Notes under the pieces: model-generated
What the model was told of the DNA's origin: nothing
Seen by the model: only the letters and a program-made list of their open reading frames with translations
Database searches by the model: none
Part shown: positions 17,435 to 25,999 of the stretch, piece after piece
Position numbering within the stretch: position 1 is the first letter of the stretch
How the letters are laid out: each line of letters opens with the position of its first letter
Assembly (NCBI RefSeq): GCF_004339745.1
Contig: NZ_SMGP01000002.1
Coordinates: 1,302,001-1,366,000, forward strand
DNA from: Paraburkholderia sp. BL9I2N2
GTDB taxonomy: Bacteria > Pseudomonadota > Gammaproteobacteria > Burkholderiales > Burkholderiaceae
Direction of reading: 5' to 3'
DNA: 64,000 bases
Program-made: the position numbers and the translations under genes

Positions 17435-18346
17435 TCAGTCCGCGAGACCTTCGCCCGACGACCAGCGTTCGACGTATTTGACGAGTTCGGTCATGTCGCG
17501 CTTCGAGCCGTCCTGCATCGCGGCGTAATTCCAGACCTGACGCGCGACACTGCCAACCCACGTCGGCACGCCGAGCGCCTGGCATTCGTCGACCGCGAGT
17601 CCGATGTCCTTGCAGACACTGCCGACCGGAAAGCCGAAATCGAAAGTTCCCGGCAGCACGTGTTTCGGGAATTTGTCCATCGTCGCGCCGTTCTTGCCGC
17701 TACCCGAGTTGATCACCGCCATCATCACTTCCGGGTCCAGTCCGCCGCGCATGCCGGCGACAAATGCTTCCGACGTGATGGCAAAGGCGGTCGACGAGAG
17801 CATGTTGTTCAGCAGCTTGAGCAATTGCCCCTGGCCCGGCTGATCGCCGACCACAAAAACCTTGCCGAGCACTTCGAACAGGCTGCGCACCTGATCCAGC
17901 GCAGCCGGCTTGCCGGCCATCATGATGGCAAGCGTGCCCTTTTGCGCGCCGGCGGCGCCGCCGCTCACGGGCGCATCCACGGTGTCGATGCCCTTCGCGA
18001 GCAGACCGTTCGCCACTTCTTTTTCCATTCGCGAACCAACCGTCGACAGGTCGACGAGAATCTTGATAAAGCTACCCTCGATCAACCCTCCGTCGCCCAG
18101 CGCGACCTGCCTGAAAACCGCCGGCGTGGGCAGACTCGTGAACACGATGCGCGCGCTGTCGGCCACGTCCCGCACCGATTTCGCCGCGCGCGCACCGATT
18201 GCCGCGAGTTCCGCGACCGCCTGCTCGTCGCGATCGAACACGACGAGCGAATGGCCCGCCTCGATGAGACGACGCGCCATAGGCCGTCCCATCACGCCCA
18301 CGCCGACAAAACCGATAGTGCTGTTTCCTTGACCACTGCTCGACAT
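17435..18346 (-). CDS. NAD(P)-dependent beta-hydroxyacid dehydrogenase C
   Basis: From the ATG at 18346 (MSSSGQGNST) this is about 303 residues. It has GFVGVGVMGRPM at 12-23, DAPVSGGAAGAQKGTLAIMM at 124-143 and Lys177 in GQGQLLKLLNN. The catalytic features match the beta-hydroxyacid dehydrogenase family. An ATG four codons upstream at 18358 is also possible. The gene follows the PrpD-like gene by 64 bp. As the first dehydrogenase behind the operon promoter it may act on the primary substrate. Confidence 0.9.
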   Translation of the reverse strand: MSSSGQGNSTIGFVGVGVMGRPMARRLIEAGHSLVVFDRDEQAVAELAAIGARAAKSVRDVADSARIVFTSLPTPAVFRQVALGDGGLIEGSFIKILVDLSTVGSRMEKEVANGLLAKGIDTVDAPVSGGAAGAQKGTLAIMMAGKPAALDQVRSLFEVLGKVFVVGDQPGQGQLLKLLNNMLSSTAFAITSEAFVAGMRGGLDPEVMMAVINSGSGKNGATMDKFPKHVLPGTFDFGFPVGSVCKDIGLAVDECQALGVPTWVGSVARQVWNYAAMQDGSKRDMTELVKYVERWSSGEGLAD

Positions 18347-18410
18347 GACTGTCCTCATTCGTTAGGAATCTGTTTCGATGCGCTGTTCGATGCACCGTTT
18401 CGTATGCGGT

Positions 18411-19826
18411 TCAAGTCGCGCGCGCGAGCCGCATGAGCGCGGCGGCGTCCGTTGCGCTGTCGAAGCGCCACAGCGCGTCGATGAGCGGTTGCGGTGCGAC
18501 GCCCGAGCCACCATAGTCCGCCAGTTCGCGCAACTTTGTCGCGAGTTCGACATCGGCAAGCGGCGCCGCAAGACTGCCGCGCGCCGCGTGAATGCGTCGC
18601 GACAACGTCTCGCCCGAGCGCAACACGACAACGACCTGCGCGGACTCGACCGGCCACGACGCGTCGTCGATGAAACGCAAACGCGTGTCGAATGCGCGCA
18701 GCGCTGGGTTCGTCACGGCGCTATCGCTGAATTCCGCCAGGCTCGCTTTGCCCGTCGCCAGCGTGACCGCCACCGCATGTTGCGCGCTGACCTGCGACTC
18801 ACGACCGGTACGCACGTTGGGCCGGTCGGTGCGTTCACGCAGCAAAGGGTGTCCGGTCAATTCGACGCGCTCGACGTCATTTAGCGTCCACCGCGCGTCG
18901 CGGCGCAGATCGAGACATGCGTCGATCACGGGGTTCAGCACCACGCCGCACGGATAGGGCTTATAGGTGTTCGACAGCAACGCCCATTCGTGGCCGAGCT
19001 CGCGCGTCAGCGCATCGGCATCCGGCTTCGACGCGGTGACACGCAGGAAACCGCGCTCGCCTTCGAGCGGCGAATCGGGACCGGAGAAATCGTCGGCGGC
19101 GAGCAGTGCGGACAGCAAACCGTTGCGCGCGGCATTGCCGACGCTGATGCTCTTCGACATCGTACCGAGCGTTTCCACCAGACCGCCGGCCTGCGCCGAC
19201 GCGTTGCCCAACGCCCATACGATCTGCTGTGCGCTCAAACCCAGCACCTTCGCAATCGCCGCCGCCGCGCCGAATACGCCGCAGGTCGACGTGATATGCC
19301 AGCCGCGCTGGTAGTGCTCGGGCGAAACCGCGTTGCCGATCCGGCACTCCACTTCGACGCCGATTACGAACGCAAGCAGCAAGGCCTCACCCGTCATTGC
19401 ACTTGCATGAGGGCCGCTGTCCGCGAGCGACTCGGCAAACGCGAATAGCGCGGCGGCAACGGGCGCGGTGGGATGAATGATCGTCGGGATATGCGTGTCG
19501 TCGAAGTCGAACACGTTCGCGCTCATCGCATTGAGCGCCGCCGCGTTCAGCATATCGACGCGCTCGCTACGACCAATCACGCTCGAACTCTGCCCTGCGC
19601 TGAAACGCCGATAGTTGCGCACGGCCTTGTCGAGCGTTGGGTCGGTGCAGGCGGCGAGCGCGACGGCTACGTAGTTGACGAGCGCGCGCTTCGCCTCGTG
19701 ACGCACGGCGGCCGGCACGTCGCGCCACGTCGTGTCGCCGATCCATTGCGCGAGCCGCCGCGTCGCGTGTCCCGCTTCGCTGTTCGTGTCCGTCTGGCTG
19801 ATGCTTCTGTCTGCCTGCGCTGCCAT
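18411..19826 (-). CDS. MmgE/PrpD-family protein
   Basis: A 471-residue protein of MmgE/PrpD type. It has an all-helical first domain with NVFDFDDTHIPTIIHPTAPV near residue 100, GVFGAAAAIAKVLGLSAQQI near 170-190, and NTYKPYPCGVVLNPVIDACL near 290. The family includes 2-methylcitrate dehydratase, cis-aconitate decarboxylase and iminodisuccinate epimerase, all acting on di- or tricarboxylates. No methylcitrate synthase or AcnD gene is nearby, so the methylcitrate role is unlikely. It follows the MFS gene by 55 bp in the LacI-controlled operon. Confidence 0.88.
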   Translation of the reverse strand: MAAQADRSISQTDTNSEAGHATRRLAQWIGDTTWRDVPAAVRHEAKRALVNYVAVALAACTDPTLDKAVRNYRRFSAGQSSSVIGRSERVDMLNAAALNAMSANVFDFDDTHIPTIIHPTAPVAAALFAFAESLADSGPHASAMTGEALLLAFVIGVEVECRIGNAVSPEHYQRGWHITSTCGVFGAAAAIAKVLGLSAQQIVWALGNASAQAGGLVETLGTMSKSISVGNAARNGLLSALLAADDFSGPDSPLEGERGFLRVTASKPDADALTRELGHEWALLSNTYKPYPCGVVLNPVIDACLDLRRDARWTLNDVERVELTGHPLLRERTDRPNVRTGRESQVSAQHAVAVTLATGKASLAEFSDSAVTNPALRAFDTRLRFIDDASWPVESAQVVVVLRSGETLSRRIHAARGSLAAPLADVELATKLRELADYGGSGVAPQPLIDALWRFDSATDAAALMRLARAT

Positions 19827-19881
19827 GTGCTGGATTTCCCTTTACCGGATTACGCTTTCGATTCAGTGCATGCGGCCGCGA

Positions 19882-21297
19882 TTACGGCCTGGTCACCGAA
19901 GCCGTGCGTGCATTCACGGCGTTATCTGACGCGTCCACCGTACCGCTCACTTCCGCGGCGATCGACTCGAGCGAACGTTTGCGGGTCTCGGTGCCGAGCA
20001 CGCCGACGATCAACGCCTGGACTAGCAACGTACCGACGATCAACGTCAACACACCCGCGATGCCGAAACCCGTGAATGCCCACGCGACGGCGTACGGCAC
20101 AGCGATGCTGACCGCTCGCCCCACCGTATTCGACACGCCCGATCCGCGCAGACGCAGTTCGGTCGGGAACAATTCCGGCACATAGGTTGCCACGCTAAAC
20201 GACGACAGTACGTAGATACAGCAGGTGATCGCAAAGCCAAGCGCGGCGATCGCCACTTCTGTTTGTGCAAACGGATAGGCCGTGCCGAACGCGGCGCAGA
20301 TCAGGGAGAACAGTACGATGCCCCACTTGCGGCCGACGCGTTCGGCCAGCACGAAAGCAATCAGCGAGCCGATCGGACCGCCGGCAAACATGATCGCCGT
20401 CAGTCCGAGCGAGTTCGACACGCTGTGCCCCTGCTTCACCAGGAAAGTCGGAATCCAGCTGACGAACGCGTAGTTGACGATGAAGAGTCCAACCAGCACG
20501 GTGATGCCCGTCACCGTGCGCGCCAGCAGACGGCGCGTGAAGAGGTCGCCGAGACGGCCGCTATCCGGCGCATCGGCGCGATACGGCTGCTGCGCAGCAG
20601 CCGAGATAGCCGTTGCTGGATCGATGCCGCACGCCGTTTCGATGTTCGACACGATCGCGTTTGCTTCAGGCAAGCGATTGCGCGAGGCCAGCCAGCGAGG
20701 CGACTCCGGCATCGACTTACGCAGAAACCACACGAACAGCGCACCGCAACCGGCGATGGCGAACATCCAGCGCCAGCCGTATTGCGGCACGATCAGCCAG
20801 CCGAGGAACGTCGACAGGAATAGCGACGTGTTGATGATCAGATTGAGGATGGTGCCGAACCGCCCGCGCCACGCCGCCGGAATGAACTCGCTCAGCGTGC
20901 CGTAGCCGACCACGATTTCGGCGCCCATGCCGACGCCCATCACCAGCCGGAAGAAAATCAGCCAGTACATGGATGGCGCGAACGCCGCTGCGATCGACGC
21001 GAAGCCGTAAATCCCGAGATTGAACTGATAGCAGAAGCGCCGCCCGAAACGATCGCCGAGAAGACCCGACAGCCACGCGCCCGACATCATGCCGATAAAG
21101 GTGACGGACACGAACATCGCATTGAGTTTCAGCGTGGATTCGCCGCTGTGGATCATGGCGGCGAGCACGGTCCCCGCGATGTAGATATCGAACGAATCGA
21201 AGTACATGCCCGCGGCAATCAGCCCGAGCAACCGCCAGTGATAGCCGGACAGCGGCAGGCTGTCCAGTCTGTATCCGATACTCGCTTGGTTGTGCAT
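19882..21297 (-). CDS. MFS transporter (carboxylate/aromatic-acid type), copy 2
   Basis: From the ATG at 21297 (MHNQASIGYR) this is 471 residues with about twelve spans. It has YHWRLLGLIAAGMYFDSFD in TM1, GDRFGRRFCYQFN after TM2 and KSMPESPRWLAS in the central loop. It is the paralogue of the carrier at 1671-3056. A promoter (21389-21416) and a LacI-type operator (21366-21379) lie just upstream, so a longer reading to 21408 is rejected because it would run through both. It heads the long leftward operon and probably imports its substrate. Confidence 0.9.
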   Translation of the reverse strand: MHNQASIGYRLDSLPLSGYHWRLLGLIAAGMYFDSFDIYIAGTVLAAMIHSGESTLKLNAMFVSVTFIGMMSGAWLSGLLGDRFGRRFCYQFNLGIYGFASIAAAFAPSMYWLIFFRLVMGVGMGAEIVVGYGTLSEFIPAAWRGRFGTILNLIINTSLFLSTFLGWLIVPQYGWRWMFAIAGCGALFVWFLRKSMPESPRWLASRNRLPEANAIVSNIETACGIDPATAISAAAQQPYRADAPDSGRLGDLFTRRLLARTVTGITVLVGLFIVNYAFVSWIPTFLVKQGHSVSNSLGLTAIMFAGGPIGSLIAFVLAERVGRKWGIVLFSLICAAFGTAYPFAQTEVAIAALGFAITCCIYVLSSFSVATYVPELFPTELRLRGSGVSNTVGRAVSIAVPYAVAWAFTGFGIAGVLTLIVGTLLVQALIVGVLGTETRKRSLESIAAEVSGTVDASDNAVNARTASVTRP

Positions 21298-21365
21298 GGA
21301 TGCTATCTCCGTCGACTTCGTTGTTGTAGTTTTACTGGTTGGCGGCGCTCGTCGCCGCCGGTCTA

Positions 21366-21379
21366 TGTGAGCGCTAACA
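21366..21379. promoter_or_regulatory. LacI-type operator before MFS gene
   Basis: TGTGAGCGCTAACA is a 14-bp near-palindrome with the central AGCGCT typical of LacI/GalR operators. It begins about ten bases downstream of the -10 box at 21389-21394, where a bound repressor would block the start of transcription. Two more copies are at 22375 and 23789. Confidence 0.75.
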
Positions 21380-21388
21380 GCAGGGTCA

Positions 21389-21416
21389 ATTATATTCCTG
21401 TCATACAATCAGTCAA
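21389..21416 (-). promoter_or_regulatory. Sigma-70 promoter of the leftward operon
   Basis: On the minus strand, TTGACT (21411-21416) is followed after 16 bp by TATAAT (21389-21394). This is close to the consensus and the best promoter in the window. The predicted transcript would start near 21382 and run into the MFS gene at 21297. Confidence 0.75.
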
Positions 21417-21519
21417 GGATGAATTGCAGCTTCGGAGTGTGGAGTTCATGATGCAGCGCATGAATACCGGGGGTGGCGTCGGCCTCGCGGCACTCTCGTC
21501 AGTGACCGCCTGACGAACG

Positions 21520-22299
21520 TCAAACTGCCAGCCAACCGCCTTCGACCGGCAGCATCGCACCGGTCATTTGCGCTGCTGCGTCGCCGCATAGAAACACCAC
21601 CAGGTCGGCGATATGCGACGCCTGGACGAAGTGACCGGTCGGCTGCTTGCCCGTCAGAAAGCGTTCGATTGCAGTTTCCCGATCCAGACCCTCGTTCTCC
21701 ATCAGCGCCTGAATGCGATTTTCGCTCGTCGGCGTGTGCACCGCCCCCGGGCAGATGGCATTGCAGGTAATGCCCTGCCCCATCGTTTCCGCGGCGACCG
21801 CGCGCGTCAAACCAAGCAGCGCGGATTTGGTCGTCACGTAGTCCACGCGATTCACCGTGCCGCGCATGCCATACACCGACGTCATATTGAAGATTCGGCC
21901 CCAGCCGCGCTCGCGCATGCCCGGCAGCGCGAGGCGGATTGCATGGAAGGCCGCGCTCAGATTGACCGATAGCGCCTGCTCCCATTTGTCGACTGGGAAC
22001 GCTTCGATCGGCGCGAAGTGGCGCACCACGGCATTGTTAATCAGCACATCGATTGGGCCGGCGCGCTCGATCGTTTCGAACATCATCCGTTCGACGGCTC
22101 GTGCATCGCCAAGGTCCGCCTGAAGATAGTCGGCACGGTAACCCTGCGTCCGCTCGAATTCCGCACGCATCGGCTCGACCTGTTCGAGCGTTTCGATCCC
22201 ATGCAGCACGACCCGACAGCCAGCGGCCGCGAGCGCGTTGGCCATCGCAAGACCCAGCCCATGCGACGAGCCCGTTACGAGTGCGATTCTCCCTTTCAT
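21520..22299 (-). CDS. Short-chain dehydrogenase/reductase
   Basis: A 259-residue classical SDR with the cofactor motif TGSSHGLG at residues 9-16, NNA at 88-90, Ser141 and the catalytic Tyr154-xxx-Lys158 in DYVTTKSAL. It oxidises or reduces a secondary alcohol with NAD(P). An operator of the LacI type lies 76 bp upstream of its ATG. A gap with the MFS promoter separates it from the leftward operon, so it has its own transcription unit under the same control. It resembles sugar-acid and 3-hydroxyacid SDRs. Confidence 0.9.
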   Translation of the reverse strand: MKGRIALVTGSSHGLGLAMANALAAAGCRVVLHGIETLEQVEPMRAEFERTQGYRADYLQADLGDARAVERMMFETIERAGPIDVLINNAVVRHFAPIEAFPVDKWEQALSVNLSAAFHAIRLALPGMRERGWGRIFNMTSVYGMRGTVNRVDYVTTKSALLGLTRAVAAETMGQGITCNAICPGAVHTPTSENRIQALMENEGLDRETAIERFLTGKQPTGHFVQASHIADLVVFLCGDAAAQMTGAMLPVEGGWLAV

Positions 22300-22374
22300 T
22301 TTGTATTGTCCTTGTCAGCAAGCACGTCCGTTGCAAGGCCGCGGCGAAGTGCGAAGCGCTCGCGGCCAAATAAA

Positions 22375-22388
22375 TGATAGCGCTAACT
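22375..22388. promoter_or_regulatory. LacI-type operator before SDR gene
   Basis: TGATAGCGCTAACT shares the AGCGCT core and flanks with the sites at 21366 and 23789. It lies between the SDR start (22299) and the terminator of the LacI gene. No clear -35/-10 pair accompanies it. Confidence 0.7.
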
Positions 22389-22475
22389 TAACTGAAAAGA
22401 CCGAGGGGCGCAATACGGGACGCTGGGCATGCCGTGCGTCCAGCTCACAGGGAAATCAGATTGGCGGACGCAAAA

Positions 22476-22498
22476 AAGGGGCGCAGTATGCGCCCCTT
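22476..22498 (-). terminator. Rho-independent terminator of the LacI-family gene
   Basis: AAGGGGCGCA-gta-TGCGCCCCTT is a perfect 10-bp stem with a 3-nt loop. On the minus strand it is followed by six T residues, 28 bases after the LacI stop codon at 22527. Confidence 0.9.
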
Positions 22499-22526
22499 CT
22501 TGTTTCCCGGTCTTAAAGCCGCTGCC

Positions 22527-23549
22527 TCAGGTGCTTTCCCGCTGGATGATTTCGAATCCAAGATCGAGCTTCGTCGGCACGGCGGGTTCATTGCTGCGCA
22601 TTCTTTGCAGCAGCGCCTCGGCGCTACGTCGGCCGATCTCGAGACGCGGCAGATTCAGACACGTCAGCCGCGGCACCGTGTGCCGCAGAATGTCGAGATC
22701 GTCGAATCCGGCGATGGCGATGCGCTCGGGCACCTTCCAGTTGCGCCGCTGCGCCTCGAAAAGCGCGCCGACAGCAAGTACGTCGCCGGCGAAGAAGATC
22801 GCGTCTACTTCGGGCGCACGCTGCATCATGTCGACCATCGCATGCGCGCCAGAGGTCAAACCGCCCTCCACTTCGCGCACGAGGCCCGGGTTGCGCTCGC
22901 GGCCAAGGGCGGTGAGCGCGGCGTGATAGCCCTTCAGACGCTCGCGGGCGCGCATGTTGTTTTTGGTAGTCAGGCAGACAAAGCCGATCGACTTATACCC
23001 ACGTCCGGCCAGGTACAGGGTCATCTCCTTCGCCGCGTTGAAGTTCGAATAGCTGACCGCCATGTCGATCGGCGTACGCGCCAGGTCGCCCGTTTCAACG
23101 ATAGGTATGCCGGCGGCGCGGATCATCTGGGCGGCACGCGGCGTATGAACGGTGTTGTGCAACACGAGGCCGCACACGCGCTGCGCAAGAAACGCGTCGA
23201 TCAGTGCCTCTTCATCTTCGAGCGAATAGCCGCTGTCGGCCAGCAGAAGTTGCACGCCTGCTGTGCGAAGGACGTCCGCGCAACCTTTGATGCTATGGGA
23301 ATACAGAGAGTTCTGGATGCTCGGCACAATCTGGCCGACCACATTCGAACGAGCCGATGCGAGGTTCGACGCGATGTGATTCGGAACGTAGCCGACCCGG
23401 CGCACCGTATCGAGCACCAGCTTGCGGGTTTCCTCCGACAACAGTGCGGGTTCCTTGAGCGCGCGCGACACGGTCATCAAGGACACATTGGCTGCTCTCG
23501 CGACGTCGATCATGCGAACGGCGTGGCCGCCCGGACGAGTCTTGCCCAT
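22527..23549 (-). CDS. LacI-family transcriptional regulator
   Basis: From the ATG at 23549 (MGKTRPGGHA) this is 340 residues. The DNA-binding domain is RMIDVARAANVSLMTVSRAL (12-31), followed by the hinge region YVPNHIASNLASARS, and a sugar-binding-protein-like effector domain with IAIAGFDDLDIL. This resembles GntR/IdnR-type members of the LacI family that sense sugar acids. Three matching operators in 21366-23804 suggest it represses the MFS-led operon, the SDR and the divergent MBL gene. In-frame start codons further upstream would add an Arg-rich tail without homology. A strong terminator follows it. Confidence 0.9.
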   Translation of the reverse strand: MGKTRPGGHAVRMIDVARAANVSLMTVSRALKEPALLSEETRKLVLDTVRRVGYVPNHIASNLASARSNVVGQIVPSIQNSLYSHSIKGCADVLRTAGVQLLLADSGYSLEDEEALIDAFLAQRVCGLVLHNTVHTPRAAQMIRAAGIPIVETGDLARTPIDMAVSYSNFNAAKEMTLYLAGRGYKSIGFVCLTTKNNMRARERLKGYHAALTALGRERNPGLVREVEGGLTSGAHAMVDMMQRAPEVDAIFFAGDVLAVGALFEAQRRNWKVPERIAIAGFDDLDILRHTVPRLTCLNLPRLEIGRRSAEALLQRMRSNEPAVPTKLDLGFEIIQREST

Positions 23550-23786
23550 GCTTGCGCCGGTTTTCGACGCTGTCCTCCCTCCGGCTGCCGGCCTGCCGGC
23601 CGTCCCTATCTTGCCGTCGTCGACGGCCGCCACACGCTTTTTCACTCGCCCATCCAGCTCTTCAGTTCGATGGCGAATTGTAGCGTATGCCAGGCGGCGT
23701 TCCGCACGCTTTGGCGGTGTCCGGCGACACCGGATATCGCCCAACTCGTGCCCGCAACAACACAACACGAGTCGCCATCAGCTTGT

Positions 23787-23804
23787 TATGATAGCGCTCT
23801 CATA
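23787..23804. promoter_or_regulatory. LacI-type operator before MBL gene
   Basis: TATGATAGCGCTCTCATA is an 18-bp near-perfect inverted repeat with 14-bp core TGATAGCGCTCTCA at 23789-23802. It lies 25 bp before the MBL start and in the divergent region upstream of the LacI gene. It could therefore control both the MBL gene and lacI. Confidence 0.75.
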
Positions 23805-23828
23805 CGTTGAGGACAGGAGACTGCAGTC

Positions 23829-24629
23829 ATGACAGCCACGCCCGAAAACTACAAGATCTTCGCGATCAAGTACGCGCATCACGACCGGCCCGCGCGCGAC
23901 AATTTCATCGGCGGCGACCCGCACGATGTCAACATGCCGCTCGACTATTTCGTGTGGGCGGTGGTCGGCGAAAGCCGCACCTTCCTCGTCGATACCGGAT
24001 TCGACGCCGAAGTGGGTGCGCAGCGCGGGCGCATCATCACACATTCCGTCGAAGAGGGCCTCGGCGCAATCGGCATCCGGCCGGAGACGGTCGAAGACGT
24101 GATCGTCACGCACATGCACTACGATCACGCGGGCAACCGCTCGCTATTTCCGAAAGCGCGCTATCACGTGCAGGATCGCGAAATGGCGTACTGCACGGGT
24201 CGCTGCATGTGCCACGGCGCACTGAATCATCCGTTCAATCCCGAAGATGTGAAGTCGATGGTCGGCCGCGTTTTCGACGGTCGCGTGGCGTTTCACGACG
24301 GGGCATCGAACCTTGCGCCGGGCTTGAGCGTGCATCGGGTCGGCGGTCATACCGACGGTCTGCAGGTCGTGCGTGTGCACACGGAGCGCGGCTGGGTCGT
24401 GCTCGCGTCCGACGCCTCGCATCTTTACGCGAACATGGAACAGAGCCGCCCATTCCCGGCTGTGTACAACGTCGGCGACATGATCGAAGGCTACCGCCGC
24501 GTGCACGAACTGGCGGATTCCGCGCAGCACGTCGTGCCTGGCCACGACCCGGCGGTATTGACGCGTTATCCGGCGGAGAACAGGGAGACCGAAGGCTGGA
24601 TCGTTCGGCTCGACGCGACGCCACGGTAA
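23829..24629 (+). CDS. MBL-fold metallohydrolase, lactonase-like (copy 2)
   Basis: A 266-residue protein with HMHYDH at 95-100, GGHTDG, SDASH and PGHDPAV, the ligand set of metallo-beta-lactamase-fold lactonases. AGGAG at 23815-23819 precedes the ATG. It is a paralogue of the protein at 855-1670; both begin with FAIKYA and DNFIGGD at the same positions. A LacI-type operator overlaps its promoter region and the regulator gene is divergent. This makes hydrolysis of a sugar-acid lactone or similar catabolic lactone the best guess. Quorum quenching is possible but not suggested by context. Confidence 0.87.
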   Translation: MTATPENYKIFAIKYAHHDRPARDNFIGGDPHDVNMPLDYFVWAVVGESRTFLVDTGFDAEVGAQRGRIITHSVEEGLGAIGIRPETVEDVIVTHMHYDHAGNRSLFPKARYHVQDREMAYCTGRCMCHGALNHPFNPEDVKSMVGRVFDGRVAFHDGASNLAPGLSVHRVGGHTDGLQVVRVHTERGWVVLASDASHLYANMEQSRPFPAVYNVGDMIEGYRRVHELADSAQHVVPGHDPAVLTRYPAENRETEGWIVRLDATPR

Positions 24630-24967
24630 AGGACGTGCTTTTGGCATAGCACGCTGAAGTCCTCGAATCAGCATGGAAGGCCATTCGTAGCTCGGGCCTG
24701 CATTCTGAAAGAAGACGGTGAATCTGCCTCATCGGGTGACCTGGGTCAGTTCGCAAGCCGGAACTGCGCATATGAGTTCGCCGTGCGCTGTGCACGCGCT
24801 TTTGTAGATGGCGTGCCCATGCCCCGGTCGCCTTTCAGCCGATCATCGGAACTGGAGGAAGCGGCAATAGCGGCATCCGCAAAACGCGCGCGACAGGGTT
24901 GACGAGTGCCTCCGAGTAAATTGCACCTCAATGCGAAAGGCGATCGAATCTCGTCCCCCCAACAAGA
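24630..24967. other. Intergenic region without a recognised gene
   Basis: These 338 bp lie between the convergent ends of the MBL gene and the LysR gene. A short hairpin CGTGCT-tttggcat-AGCACG begins at 24633 without a T-run. The remainder has several stops in every frame and no recognisable protein remnant, RNA or repeat. Confidence 0.4.
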
Positions 24968-25891
24968 CTACAACGCGCCCGCCTCGCTCCTAAGATCTTG
25001 CGCGACAAAATCGACGAACGCGCGAATCCGATTGGACATCTGGTGCCGCTGCGAATAGACGGCAAAAATATCGGCGTTCGGCGTGTCATGCTCGGGCAAT
25101 ACCTGAACCAGCGAACCATCGGCGAGGTACTGCTTGATGTCCCACTCGGCCCGCATCAAGATGCCGTGCCCTTCGAGCGCCCACTTCACCGCGATCTCGC
25201 CATCGTTCGTGGTCAGCGACCCGTTGATACGCACGGCCTCCGTTTTACGCGACGCGCCCCTGCCCGAAGTCAGACGCCACACGCCGTAGGCTTCGTCACC
25301 CTGGCGGATGCCGATGCAGTTGTGCCGCGTCAGGTCGTGCGCGGTCACCGGCACCCCATGTGACGCGAGGTACGAAGGCGCGGCGCACAGCAAGCGCCGG
25401 TTCGTCGCCAACCGGCGCGCGACCACCCGCGTATCGGGCGGCTCGCCGAAGCGGATGCAGACGTCGAACGTATCGTCGGTCAGCGGCGGAGGCGTGACCG
25501 ACAACTGAAGCTGAACCGATACCTGCGGATACTTCGCGACAAAGCGCGAGATCGCAGGCGCGACATGGCTGCGCCCAAAGCCGAGCGTCGCGTTCACGCG
25601 CAGCAATCCCTTCGGGCTTTGCTTCGCGGCCCCCAGCAACTCGGCCAGTTCATCGATCTCGTCGAGAATCCGGCGCGCGTGTTCGAGGTACAGCTCGCCC
25701 TCCGGCGTAAGCATCATTCGCCGCGTGGTCCGGTTGACGAGCGGAACGCCGGCGCGGCTCTCCATCTGCGTCAAATGCTTGCTGACGGCCGCTGCCGTCA
25801 AACCCAGCTCCCGCGCGGCGGCGCTCAGGCTACCGGATGCGGCGAGCGTCGAAAAGAAACTCAGATCAGACGGTTCGACGGTGTCGCGCAT
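24968..25891 (-). CDS. LysR-family regulator of tartrate genes (TtuA-like)
   Basis: From the ATG at 25891 (MRDTVEPSDL) this gives 307 residues; a GTG three codons earlier is also in frame. The N-terminal helix-turn-helix is GSLSAAARELGLTAAAVSKH (residues 20-39). The effector domain holds VNATLGFGRSHVAPAI and FDVCIRFGEPPD, as in the CrgA/DmlR/TtuA branch. It is divergent from the tartrate dehydrogenase gene with an inverted repeat between them (25908-25928). This is the arrangement of ttuA in known tartrate clusters. Activation in response to tartrate is inferred from that parallel. Confidence 0.85.
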   Translation of the reverse strand: MRDTVEPSDLSFFSTLAASGSLSAAARELGLTAAAVSKHLTQMESRAGVPLVNRTTRRMMLTPEGELYLEHARRILDEIDELAELLGAAKQSPKGLLRVNATLGFGRSHVAPAISRFVAKYPQVSVQLQLSVTPPPLTDDTFDVCIRFGEPPDTRVVARRLATNRRLLCAAPSYLASHGVPVTAHDLTRHNCIGIRQGDEAYGVWRLTSGRGASRKTEAVRINGSLTTNDGEIAVKWALEGHGILMRAEWDIKQYLADGSLVQVLPEHDTPNADIFAVYSQRHQMSNRIRAFVDFVAQDLRSEAGAL

Positions 25892-25907
25892 GGCTTTCAC
25901 TTGTGAA

Positions 25908-25928
25908 TCAAAGTTAAAGATGCTTTGA
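25908..25928. promoter_or_regulatory. LysR operator candidate in the ttu divergent region
   Basis: TCAAAG-ttaaagatg-CTTTGA is a perfect 6-bp inverted repeat with a 9-bp spacer. It lies 17 bp above the LysR start and 72 bp above the dehydrogenase start, the usual place for a LysR activation/autoregulation site. Confidence 0.6.
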
Positions 25929-25999
25929 GTTTAGCACCGGTTTTTGCGTCCGGAGATAGGTAAAGTTCGCTCACACCCCAACACATGAAGGACGGAGAC

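Noticed and set aside
16091..18436. Very long open frame on the plus strand opposite the dehydrogenase genes
   Set aside because: It is the antisense of three well-identified genes. Its Arg/His-rich composition is typical of GC-rich shadow frames and no motif was seen.
18411..19826. 2-methylcitrate dehydratase PrpD of propionate metabolism
   Set aside because: No prpB, prpC or acnD gene is adjacent, and the operon content points to other chemistry.
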